A stretch of 11,518 nucleotides of DNA, taken from contig CAAGJD010000118.1 of assembly GCA_900770055.1 (NCBI GenBank), positions 1 to 11,518 on the forward strand. The letters run 5' to 3'. Under the pieces are notes generated by a model. That model had not been told where the DNA came from. It worked only from the letters and a program-made list of their open reading frames with translations, and did not search any database. Shown here one piece after another: positions 1-6,236 of this stretch. The position numbers were made by a program, and so were the translations under genes. Each line of letters opens with the position of its first letter. Positions within the stretch are counted from its first letter, which is position 1. The stretch comes from Acholeplasmatales bacterium (lineage in GTDB: Bacteria; Bacillota_I; Bacilli_A; Acholeplasmatales; Anaeroplasmataceae).

Positions 1-1
1 T

Positions 2-193
2 CAAGAGGCTAAAACAAGAATTGAAAATTTACAGCTTGAGCTTAAACAAGAGAAGGAAAGCATGGCAAAGCAAATTAGACAAGAAATTATTGAAATTGCA
101 TTTGCTGCTGCTGAAAAAATTGTATCTAGAGAGATTAATCAAGACAAATATTTAGATGTTGTTGATGAAATCTTAAAGGGGGCTGCTAGCTAG
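2..193 (+). CDS. atpF: F0 ATP synthase subunit b, C-terminal fragment (5' end outside window)
   Basis: An open frame entering from the left edge in frame 2 encodes 63 residues and ends in TAG at 191-193. The peptide is highly charged and helical, with Glu/Lys/Gln heptad-like spacing, then an Ala-rich stretch and ISREINQDKY-type sequence (here IVSREINQ). This is typical of the C-terminal dimerisation and delta-binding part of subunit b, the peripheral stalk that stops the F1 head from rotating. The membrane anchor and N-terminus lie outside the window. The following gene is atpH, overlapping by one base, which is the standard atpF-atpH-atpA order. The fragment alone is low in information; the call rests on position plus coiled-coil character. 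Confidence 0.88.
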   Translation, partial: QEAKTRIENLQLELKQEKESMAKQIRQEIIEIAFAAAEKIVSREINQDKYLDVVDEILKGAAS

Positions 194-705
194 TGGTAGA
201 GGCAGAATACGCTAAGGCTATATATGAATTAGCCCTAGAAGAAAATAAAGTAAATAAAATATTAGACTGCTTTAATGCAATAATAAAAACAATGAAGGAT
301 GATTTTATGAATATTATGGCATCACCATATATCCATAAATCAGAAAAAAAAGATATTGTAGCTAAGGTTTATAAAAGCCTAGATACAACATTTATTAACT
401 TTCTATACGTTTTAATAGATCATAATAGATTTATTAAATTAAAAGAAATATTTGAAAAATATAATGAAATATTCTTAGAAAATAAGAATATTGTTAGAAT
501 ACAGGTAGTAAGTGTTAAGGAATTAACTAAGAATCAAATTAAGAATCTAGAGGATTCCTTAAAACAAAAATATGTTAATAAAAAACTAGAATTAGAAAAT
601 ATAGTAGATCCTAATATTATTGGTGGTATTCAAATTTTATCTAATGATGAATCAGTAGATTTAAGCTTAAAAACTGCCTTAATAAAAATAAAGGAATCAC
701 TATAG
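193..705 (+). CDS. atpH: F1 ATP synthase subunit delta
   Basis: This 170-residue protein has the length and pattern of delta/OSCP, which joins the peripheral stalk (subunit b) to the top of the alpha3beta3 head in the cytoplasm. The N-terminus (EAEYAKAIYELALEE) matches the family's start, where a short lead is followed by YAxALYELA. The C-terminal part holds the GGIQI segment (residues about 143-147), equivalent to the conserved GG[IFV]xI near the end of delta proteins. The start is GTG at 193, which shares its G with the TAG stop of atpF (TAGTG). It is preceded by an AAAGGGGG ribosome binding site at 175-182, and no in-frame ATG would preserve the conserved N-terminus. Twelve bases separate it from atpA, so it is translated as part of the atp operon. 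Confidence 0.95.
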   Translation: MVEAEYAKAIYELALEENKVNKILDCFNAIIKTMKDDFMNIMASPYIHKSEKKDIVAKVYKSLDTTFINFLYVLIDHNRFIKLKEIFEKYNEIFLENKNIVRIQVVSVKELTKNQIKNLEDSLKQKYVNKKLELENIVDPNIIGGIQILSNDESVDLSLKTALIKIKESL

Positions 706-717
706 AAAGGGTAAATT

Positions 718-2226
718 ATGGCAAATATAAATTTATCTGAAATTTCAAGCCTAATTAAAGAACAAATTAAGGCTTATAAAGAAGATATTCAAACTGAAAA
801 TATTGGTCATGTCGTACAGGTTGGTGATGGTATTGCCTTAGTACATGGCCTTGATAAAGCAATGCAAAGTGAGCTATTAATCTTCCCAAATAATGTATTT
901 GGTATGGTTCAAAACCTTGAAGAGGATTGCGTTGGTGCTATTTTGTTTGGTGAATCATCTTTAGTAAAGGAAGGCGATTTAGTAAAATGCACTGGTAGAA
1001 TCCTTGAGGTTCCTGTAGGTGAGGAATTCTTAGGAAGAGTAGTAAATGCCTTAGGTCAGCCTATAGATGGCTTAGGACCTGTATCATCAAAAAGCTTTAG
1101 ACCAATTGAGGTTAAGGCTACTGGTGTAATGGATAGACAAAGCGTTAATCAACCACTTCAAACAGGTATTAAGGTTCTTGATGCCCTTGTCCCTATTGGT
1201 AGAGGACAAAGAGAGCTTATTATTGGTGACCGTCAAACAGGTAAAACATCTATTGCTGTTGATACAATCTTAAATCAAAAGGATCAAAATGTTATTTGTA
1301 TTTATGTAGCTATTGGTCAAAAGGAATCAACAGTTTCAAGTGTTTATGAAACACTTAAATCAAATGATGCAATGAAGTATTCTACTATTGTTTCTGCATC
1401 AGCATCATCAGCAGCATCTATGTTATATTTAGCACCTTATTCAGGTGTTACAATGGCTGAATATTTTATGTTTGCTGGTAAGGATGTTTTAATTGTTTAT
1501 GATGATTTATCAAAGCACGCTGTTGCATATAGAGAAATGTCATTATTATTACACCGTCCTCCAGGACGTGAAGCTTATCCTGGTGATGTATTCTACCTAC
1601 ATTCAAGATTACTTGAAAGAGCTGCAAAATTAAATTCTAAGCTTGGTGGAGGAAGTATTACAGCATTGCCAATTATTGAAACACAAGCTGGTGATATTTC
1701 TGCATATATTCCAACAAATGTTATTTCAATTACAGATGGACAAATATTCTTGCAATCAGATTATTTCTATAAGGGTATTAGACCAGCAATTAATGCCGGT
1801 TTATCAGTTTCACGTGTTGGCGGTGCTGCCCAAACTAAGGCAATTAAGAAGGTTGCTGGTACATTAAGATTAGATTTAGCCTCATATAGAGAGCTTGAAT
1901 CATTTGCTCAATTTGGTTCAGATTTAGATGCATCAACTAAGTCTAGATTAGAGCGTGGTAAGAGAACTCAAGAAATTCTTAAGCAGGATTTACATAAGCC
2001 TGTAAGAATGGAAGAAGAGGCAATGATTTTATATTGCTTAACTAATGGCTATTTAGATGATATTGCTATAGATAATCTTCAAAGATTTGAGGACTCATTA
2101 TATTTAGATATGCGTACTAATGATAAGGCTAAAGAATTAGCTACTATAATTAGAGAAACAAAGGCGCTTCCTGATTTAGATAAGCTTAATGAATATATTA
2201 CTGAATTTAAGAAAAGATTTATTTAG
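718..2226 (+). CDS. atpA: F1 ATP synthase subunit alpha
   Basis: This is a full-length 502-residue alpha subunit, the non-catalytic nucleotide-binding partner of beta in the F1 head. The order is an N-terminal beta-barrel (about 25-95), a RecA-like nucleotide-binding domain with Walker A GDRQTGKT at 170-177, and a C-terminal helical domain. The family signature PAINAGLSVS is at 356-365. The arginine that reaches into the beta catalytic site is R366 in SVSRVGGAAQ. The region around 279-301 (HRPPGREAYPGD and following) is canonical. The ATG at 718 has AGAAAGGG at 704-711. The gene begins 12 bases after atpH and its stop sits inside the ribosome binding site of atpG. No key residue is missing. 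Confidence 0.99.
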   Translation: MANINLSEISSLIKEQIKAYKEDIQTENIGHVVQVGDGIALVHGLDKAMQSELLIFPNNVFGMVQNLEEDCVGAILFGESSLVKEGDLVKCTGRILEVPVGEEFLGRVVNALGQPIDGLGPVSSKSFRPIEVKATGVMDRQSVNQPLQTGIKVLDALVPIGRGQRELIIGDRQTGKTSIAVDTILNQKDQNVICIYVAIGQKESTVSSVYETLKSNDAMKYSTIVSASASSAASMLYLAPYSGVTMAEYFMFAGKDVLIVYDDLSKHAVAYREMSLLLHRPPGREAYPGDVFYLHSRLLERAAKLNSKLGGGSITALPIIETQAGDISAYIPTNVISITDGQIFLQSDYFYKGIRPAINAGLSVSRVGGAAQTKAIKKVAGTLRLDLASYRELESFAQFGSDLDASTKSRLERGKRTQEILKQDLHKPVRMEEEAMILYCLTNGYLDDIAIDNLQRFEDSLYLDMRTNDKAKELATIIRETKALPDLDKLNEYITEFKKRFI

Positions 2227-2237
2227 GGGGCAATTTA

Positions 2238-3113
2238 ATGGCAAACTCATTACGTGAGGTGCAGCTAAGAATTAATTCTACAAAAAGCACAGCCCAAATA
2301 ACAAAGGCTATGCATATGGTTAGTCAATCTAAGGTTAAAAGAGTTGAAAAGCTATATAAATCATATAAAGATTTTATGGCAAGAATTGCATCCTTAGTTA
2401 AGCATGTTGTTACTAAGGCAAAGGATGAATATCCTCATCCTCTTTTAAAACCAAGAGAGGTTAAAAAGACAGCCTATTTCATCATCACATCCGATAGAGG
2501 TCTTGCAGGGTCTTATAATTCATCAATTTTTAAAGCACTAACAGAAATGATTGAAAAAAATCATACCTCTAGTGATGAATATATCACAGGAGCTGTTGGA
2601 AAAAAGGGTTTTGCATATTTAAAAAAGATGAATTATCCGATGATTTCTGATGATGCTACCTATGTTAGAGATGATGTTTTATTTGTAGATATTGCACCAC
2701 TTGCACAGGCATTTATTGATGCATATTTAAATAAGGAAATTGATAGATTAGTAATTATTTATAATCATTACATTAACAGCTTAACTCAAGAAGTAACATT
2801 TAAGGAGCTACTTCCTATTGGTGCTATTGAAGAAGAAGCTTCAAGTGTTGATTATATTTATGAAACTGGTATTGAAAAAACTTTAGATTTAATATTACCA
2901 ATGTATGTTCAGGATATGATCTATGGTTTTATATTAGATGCTAAAACATCAGAGCATTCAGCTCGTATGAATTCTATGAAGAATGCGACTGATAATGCTA
3001 ATGAGGTAATTGAAAAATTACAATTATTGTATAATAGAGCCCGTCAAAATGTTGTTACAAATGAGCTTATTGATATTATTGGCGGTGCAAATGCGATAGG
3101 AGGCGACGAATAA
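2238..3113 (+). CDS. atpG: F1 ATP synthase subunit gamma (rotor shaft)
   Basis: This 291-residue gamma subunit is the rotating central shaft that couples the c-ring to conformational change in alpha3beta3. Both ends are diagnostic. The N-terminal helix (SLREVQLRINSTKSTAQITKAM) and the C-terminal helix (EHSARMNSMKNATDNANEVI, then RARQNVVTNELIDIIGGA) form the antiparallel coiled coil. Between them lies the alpha/beta domain with TSDRGLAGSYN, where most relatives have TSDRGLCGGYN. The ribosome binding site TAGGGGG (2224-2230) overlaps the stop codon of atpA, which suggests coupled translation. The TAA stop at 3111-3113 overlaps the atpD start by one base. Confidence 0.98.
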   Translation: MANSLREVQLRINSTKSTAQITKAMHMVSQSKVKRVEKLYKSYKDFMARIASLVKHVVTKAKDEYPHPLLKPREVKKTAYFIITSDRGLAGSYNSSIFKALTEMIEKNHTSSDEYITGAVGKKGFAYLKKMNYPMISDDATYVRDDVLFVDIAPLAQAFIDAYLNKEIDRLVIIYNHYINSLTQEVTFKELLPIGAIEEEASSVDYIYETGIEKTLDLILPMYVQDMIYGFILDAKTSEHSARMNSMKNATDNANEVIEKLQLLYNRARQNVVTNELIDIIGGANAIGGDE

Positions 3114-4522
3114 TGCATGGTTATGTCGTAGAAGTTAAGGGTCCTGTTGTTGATGTATTATTTGAAAATGGTGATTTACCAAAAATTAACGATGCATTAA
3201 AAATAGAGATTACAAAAGAAGAAAATAATGGTATGGCTATTAACCTAACACTTGAGGTTGCCCTACACATTGGAAATAAAAAGGTTCGTTGCATTGCGAT
3301 GGATTCAACTGATGGACTTGTTCGTGGTATGAAGGTTACTAATACAGGAAACCCTATTTCTATTCCTGTAGGTAGAGCTACCTTAGGAAGAGTATTTAAT
3401 GTTTTAGGTGAACCTATTGATGAAAAGGGTGAGGTTGATAGAAGTAACTTAAAGCCTATTCATAGAGATGCACCAAAGCTTGATGAGCTTTCTGGTAATG
3501 TTGAAATACTTGAAACAGGTATCAAGGTTGTAGACCTATTAGCACCATACATTAAGGGTGGTAAAATTGGTTTATTTGGTGGTGCCGGTGTTGGTAAAAC
3601 TGTATTAATCCAAGAATTAATTCACAATGTTGCTCAAGAGCATGGTGGTATTTCTGTATTTACTGGTGTTGGTGAAAGAACACGTGAAGGTAATGATTTA
3701 TATCATGAAATGGTTGAAAGTGGTGTTATTAGTAAAACAGCAATGGCCTTTGGTCAAATGAATGAGCCTCCAGGAGCTCGTATGAGAGTAGCTTTAACAG
3801 GCTTAACAATGGCTGAATATTTTAGAGATGAAGAACATCAGGATGTACTTTTATTTATTGACAACATCTATAGATTTACACAAGCTGGTTCTGAGGTTTC
3901 AGCACTATTAGGTCGTATGCCATCAGCAGTTGGTTATCAACCAACATTAGCTACTGAAATGGGTAAGCTACAAGAAAGAATCACTTCAACTAAGGATGGT
4001 TCTATTACTTCAATTCAGGCTATTTATGTTCCTGCAGATGACTATACTGACCCAGCTCCAGCAACTACATTTACACATCTAGATGCAACTACTAACCTAT
4101 CTCGTAAGCTAAGTGAGGAAGGTATATATCCAGCAGTTGATCCACTTGCATCAACATCTAGAGCATTACAACCAGAAATTGTTGGTAAGGAGCACTATGA
4201 GGTAGCAAGAAGAGTTCAACAAATAATTCAAAGATATAATGAATTATTAGATATTATTGCAATTTTAGGTATGGATGAGCTTTCTGATGAAGATAAAAAA
4301 GTTGTATTACGTGCAAGAAGAGTACGTTTATTCTTATCTCAAAATATGTTTATTGGTGGCCAATTTACTGGTATCCCTGGTTCTTATGTGCCAGTAAGTG
4401 AAACAGTTAGAGGCTTTAAAGAAATCCTAGATGGTTTACATGATGATTTACCAGAGGAAGCATTTAGACTTGTTGGTACTATTGATGATGTTAAGAGAAA
4501 GGCAGAGTCATTAGCTAAATAA
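3113..4522 (+). CDS. atpD: F1 ATP synthase subunit beta (catalytic)
   Basis: This 469-residue catalytic beta subunit synthesises ATP from ADP and phosphate. It has an N-terminal barrel (1-75), Walker A GGAGVGKT at 156-163, the catalytic glutamate E188 in GVGERTREGND, and the Walker B region LLFIDNIYRFTQAG (246-259). The signature PAVDPLASTS is at 340-349. The DELSDED loop at 388-394 is the equivalent of the DELSEED lever that contacts gamma. All catalytic residues I looked for are present. The ATG at 3113 overlaps the atpG stop (TAATG) and is served by AGGAGG at 3098-3103 inside atpG. A second TAATG overlap links it to atpC. Confidence 0.99.
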   Translation: MHGYVVEVKGPVVDVLFENGDLPKINDALKIEITKEENNGMAINLTLEVALHIGNKKVRCIAMDSTDGLVRGMKVTNTGNPISIPVGRATLGRVFNVLGEPIDEKGEVDRSNLKPIHRDAPKLDELSGNVEILETGIKVVDLLAPYIKGGKIGLFGGAGVGKTVLIQELIHNVAQEHGGISVFTGVGERTREGNDLYHEMVESGVISKTAMAFGQMNEPPGARMRVALTGLTMAEYFRDEEHQDVLLFIDNIYRFTQAGSEVSALLGRMPSAVGYQPTLATEMGKLQERITSTKDGSITSIQAIYVPADDYTDPAPATTFTHLDATTNLSRKLSEEGIYPAVDPLASTSRALQPEIVGKEHYEVARRVQQIIQRYNELLDIIAILGMDELSDEDKKVVLRARRVRLFLSQNMFIGGQFTGIPGSYVPVSETVRGFKEILDGLHDDLPEEAFRLVGTIDDVKRKAESLAK

Positions 4523-4914
4523 TGAGAATAATTGTATCTACACATCAATCTAATCTTTATAATGATGAGGTTGATTATCTTGTTGTTTCAAATAGAGAAA
4601 CAGGTGATTTTGGTGTTATGAAGGACCATGTACCAGTTATCGCTGTTATAGATGATGGATATATTAAGCTTGTAAGAGATTCTTTAGAGCTTTATGTTGT
4701 TATTGTTGCAGGTGTTTTTGAATATCATGACAATGTGGCAACTGTTTTAGCTCAAGAGGCACACATAGGACAATCAATAGAATCAGCTAAAGAACATTTA
4801 GAAGAAATTAGAAAAGAAAGACTTCAAATCAATCGTAAAGAAAACTCAGATTTTACGATTAAAGAAAAAGAGCTTAGAGATCATATTAAAAGATCAGGAG
4901 CCGGAAGTATATAA
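4522..4914 (+). CDS. atpC: F1 ATP synthase subunit epsilon
   Basis: This 130-residue epsilon subunit sits at the foot of gamma and contacts the c-ring. In many bacteria its C-terminal helices inhibit ATP hydrolysis. Residues 1-84 form the beta-sandwich (GDFGVMKDHVPVIAVIDDGYIKL and the VLAQEA strand ending that domain). Residues about 85-130 are the charged helical hairpin. The ATG at 4522 overlaps the atpD stop by one base (TAATG). No good ribosome binding site stands at normal distance; a GAGAAAGG lies about 20 bases upstream, so translation probably depends on ribosomes finishing atpD. It is the last atp gene and is followed within four bases by a terminator. Confidence 0.95.
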   Translation: MRIIVSTHQSNLYNDEVDYLVVSNRETGDFGVMKDHVPVIAVIDDGYIKLVRDSLELYVVIVAGVFEYHDNVATVLAQEAHIGQSIESAKEHLEEIRKERLQINRKENSDFTIKEKELRDHIKRSGAGSI

Positions 4915-4918
4915 AAAT

Positions 4919-4944
4919 ATGCCATAGAAATATGGCATTTTTTT
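4919..4944 (+). terminator. Rho-independent terminator after the atp operon
   Basis: A perfect 8-bp stem (ATGCCATA at 4919-4926 with TATGGCAT at 4931-4938) closes a GAAA tetraloop and runs into seven T residues (4938-4944). It begins four bases after the atpC stop. The last T touches the GGAGG of ywzB, so transcripts that read through carry the hairpin next to that gene's ribosome binding site. Confidence 0.9.
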
Positions 4945-4949
4945 GGAGG
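4945..4949 (+). promoter_or_regulatory. Ribosome binding site deciding the ywzB start
   Basis: GGAGG lies eight bases before the ATG at 4958. The frame is also open from a TTG at 4943, but that codon lies partly in the terminator T-run and overlaps this site, so 4958 is the start. Confidence 0.85.
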
Positions 4950-4957
4950 ATAATATT

Positions 4958-5176
4958 ATGCTATTAGGAATTGATATATTTAAATTAACATATACTTGCC
5001 TTTTTTTAATTTTTCTTTTAATCGCTTATTTTGTTGTAATATCATCAAGATTAGAAGAACTATTTAAAAAGGGAAGCATTTGGCAAATTAGAATAGCCCA
5101 AGTTATTATTTCACTTATTATTGCATATGCTTGTGCAAGTGCAATAATGTCATTAGTCAATTCGACTCAATTTTAA
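4958..5176 (+). CDS. ywzB: DUF1146 family membrane protein YwzB
   Basis: This is a 72-residue protein with two predicted membrane helices (about 9-30 and 46-68). They are joined by a short basic loop (SSRLEELFKKGSIWQIR), and a short polar tail follows. This layout, and the loop leading into an IAQVIISLIIAY-type second helix, matches the DUF1146/YwzB family. From memory of the Bacillus subtilis map, ywzB is also the gene directly after atpC, which supports the call. Its function is not known to me. With only a terminator and no room for a promoter between atpC and its ribosome binding site, expression must come from read-through of the atp operon or from a promoter inside atpC. It is followed by 64 bases before the SpoIIQ-like gene. 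Confidence 0.85.
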   Translation: MLLGIDIFKLTYTCLFLIFLLIAYFVVISSRLEELFKKGSIWQIRIAQVIISLIIAYACASAIMSLVNSTQF

Positions 5177-5194
5177 AAAATCTAAATCTTTTAT

Positions 5195-5223
5195 GTATAG
5201 AAGCTTAATTATTGATAATACTA
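5195..5223 (+). promoter_or_regulatory. Weak candidate forespore (sigma-F/G-like) promoter for spoIIQ
   Basis: GTATA at 5195-5199 fits the sigma-F/G -35 element as I recall it (GYWTA). GATAATACTA at 5214-5223 fits the -10 element (GGNRANANTW) except at one base. The spacer is 14 bases where about 16 is usual, and transcription would start at the edge of the ribosome binding site. Matches like this arise easily in AT-rich DNA. It is listed only because spoIIQ is a sigma-F gene in Bacillus. Confidence 0.2.
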
Positions 5224-5228
5224 TAATT

Positions 5229-5235
5229 GAGGTGA
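5229..5235 (+). promoter_or_regulatory. Ribosome binding site deciding the spoIIQ start
   Basis: GAGGTGA lies five bases before the ATG at 5241. An in-frame ATG at 5193 has no such site and would put 16 polar residues before the membrane anchor. Confidence 0.85.
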
Positions 5236-5240
5236 ATGAC

Positions 5241-5921
5241 ATGAAAGAAAAGGTAAAAAGATTTTTTATAGAGAAAAAGGAATTAATTATATTTATTGGT
5301 GTTGTGGTTTTAGTATTTGCTGCTGTCATCACTGTAGCAAGTATCGCAATGAATAACAAAACAAAGCCTGTAGGAACTCCTGCAGATACTCAACAGCCTT
5401 ATTCAACCCCAACAACTACAACTACTGATAACGATACTTCAACAACAACAGAAATCCCTATGGTATTTGAAATGCCAATTAGTGGTGAATACGTTGTGGT
5501 TAGAGGCTTCTTTGATCAAAGCCTATCAGATGAAGAGCTTCAAGCATGTATGATTGATACTGGATCTAAGGTTATAGCCTCATTAGGTATTAGCTACGCA
5601 AGAAAAGATAATTCTGTATTCTCTATATCTGCTATGTATGATGGTGAGGTAGTTTCTATTATTGATGATGAACTTGAGGGCACAACAATAACAATTAAGC
5701 ATTCAAATGATATTTATAGTATTTATTCGTCATTATCTGATGTTAAAGTCTCTATTGGTGATATGGTTTCAAAAGGTAATGAAATTGGTAAGGCATCAGC
5801 TTCAATCAAAGATGCAGCTGCGGGTGTCCATGTTCACGTACAGGTTAAAATTGATGGTAAATATGTAAATCCAACTACCATTTATGGTAAAACTGCAGAT
5901 GATTTAGTAGAATCAAAATAG
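5241..5921 (+). CDS. spoIIQ: SpoIIQ-like sporulation protein with degenerate LytM (M23) domain
   Basis: This 226-residue protein has a short basic N-terminus, one membrane anchor (about 15-37), a Thr/Pro-rich linker (44-71) and a LytM/M23 beta-fold (about 113-216). In Bacillus, SpoIIQ sits in the forespore membrane and pairs with SpoIIIAH across the septal space, forming the channel needed for engulfment and late forespore gene expression. The C-terminal domain follows the Bacillus protein as I remember it: a GI, then KD, SLSDVKVSIGDMVSKG and HVH. The first zinc motif HxxxD is replaced by S114-L-G-I-S118, and the Y-x-H-L position reads YSSL (162-165). Only HVH (197-199) remains, so peptidase activity is unlikely. 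The neighbouring spoIIID supports a sporulation role. An unrelated M23 envelope protein is the main alternative. Confidence 0.8.
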   Translation: MKEKVKRFFIEKKELIIFIGVVVLVFAAVITVASIAMNNKTKPVGTPADTQQPYSTPTTTTTDNDTSTTTEIPMVFEMPISGEYVVVRGFFDQSLSDEELQACMIDTGSKVIASLGISYARKDNSVFSISAMYDGEVVSIIDDELEGTTITIKHSNDIYSIYSSLSDVKVSIGDMVSKGNEIGKASASIKDAAAGVHVHVQVKIDGKYVNPTTIYGKTADDLVESK

Positions 5922-5926
5922 TTTTT

Positions 5927-5959
5927 AAAATAATCTCAAAATAATGAGATTATTTTTTT
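5927..5959 (+). terminator. Rho-independent terminator between spoIIQ and spoIIID
   Basis: A 12-bp AT-rich stem (5927-5938 with 5945-5956, core AATCTCA/TGAGATT) and a six-base loop (AAATAA) run into a T-tract ending at 5959. It starts six bases after the spoIIQ stop and would keep spoIIQ transcripts out of spoIIID. Confidence 0.82.
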
Positions 5960-5975
5960 CTTAATTTCATATATT
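5948..5975 (+). promoter_or_regulatory. Candidate mother-cell (sigma-E-like) promoter for spoIIID
   Basis: GATTATT at 5948-5954 matches the sigma-E -35 pattern I recall (KMATATT) at six of seven positions. After a 13-base spacer, CATATATT at 5968-5975 resembles the -10 pattern CATACANT. The -35 would lie in the 3' arm of the spoIIQ terminator, and transcription would begin near 5982, inside the spoIIID ribosome binding site. In Bacillus spoIIID is sigma-E dependent. A promoter is needed here because a terminator lies just upstream, but the match could be chance. Confidence 0.3.
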
Positions 5976-5990
5976 TACATAGGTGAGATA

Positions 5991-6236
5991 ATGGATAAAA
6001 ATAGAGTATTACAAATGGCACATCTAATGCTTGATGGCAAAAGAACAGTAAGAGAAGTAGCTAAATTAATAGGCTATTCTAAATCCACTGTTCATAATGA
6101 TCTAACAAGAAATCTTATTGAAATTGACTATATTTTATATCAAGAGGTTAAAAAGCTTTTAGAATACAATAAAAAAATCCGCCATATTCGTGGCGGAGAA
6201 GCAACTAGACTTAAATATCAATCGGAATCTCAATAG
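5991..6236 (+). CDS. spoIIID: Sporulation transcriptional regulator SpoIIID
   Basis: This 81-residue DNA-binding protein belongs to the SpoIIID family, which in Bacillus activates and represses mother-cell genes between sigma-E and sigma-K. The helix-turn-helix is at about 18-38 (KRTVREVAKLIGYSKSTVHNDL). The basic C-terminal region holds the family hallmark RHIRGGEATRLKY at 64-76, which in the Bacillus protein contacts the minor groove. It is about 12 residues shorter than Bacillus SpoIIID (93), lacking part of the variable tail. The ATG at 5991 follows AGGTGAG at 5981-5987. Its last 26 bases overlap the 3' end of the oppositely oriented yigZ, and the codons for IRHIRGG also form the terminator of that gene on the other strand. 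Recognition is strong. Confidence 0.96.
   Translation: MDKNRVLQMAHLMLDGKRTVREVAKLIGYSKSTVHNDLTRNLIEIDYILYQEVKKLLEYNKKIRHIRGGEATRLKYQSESQ
6171..6197 (-). terminator. Terminator for the yigZ operon, embedded in spoIIID coding sequence
   Basis: On the minus strand the stem TCCGCCA (6197-6191) with TGGCGGA (6184-6178) closes a six-base loop and is followed by seven T residues (6177-6171). It begins 13 bases past the yigZ stop. The stem has five G-C pairs in an AT-rich setting. On the plus strand the same bases encode part of the conserved SpoIIID motif. In the plus direction no T-run follows, so it acts on one strand only. Confidence 0.87.

Noticed and set aside
1..20. Adapter sequence at the left end of the window, by analogy with the right end.
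   Set aside because: The first bases are in frame with the atpF coding sequence, and no reverse-complement adapter sequence is seen.
1643..1867. A 74-codon open frame inside atpA in another frame.
   Set aside because: It lies entirely within the conserved catalytic domain of atpA, has no ribosome binding site, and its His/Gln/Leu-rich product looks like an out-of-frame translation.
5222..5227. A perfect TATAAT just before spoIIQ, as a sigma-A promoter.
   Set aside because: There is no -35 at 16-18 bases upstream, and transcription would begin within or after the ribosome binding site, removing it from the RNA.
5153..5359. A 68-codon minus-strand open frame across the ywzB-spoIIQ junction.
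   Set aside because: It is antisense to the spoIIQ ribosome binding site and membrane anchor. Its hydrophobic stretch mirrors the anchor codons and no recognisable start signal precedes it.
6171..6197. The G-C-rich hairpin in spoIIID as a plus-strand terminator or attenuator.
   Set aside because: In the plus direction it is followed by GAAGCAACT, not a T-run; the T-run exists only on the minus strand.
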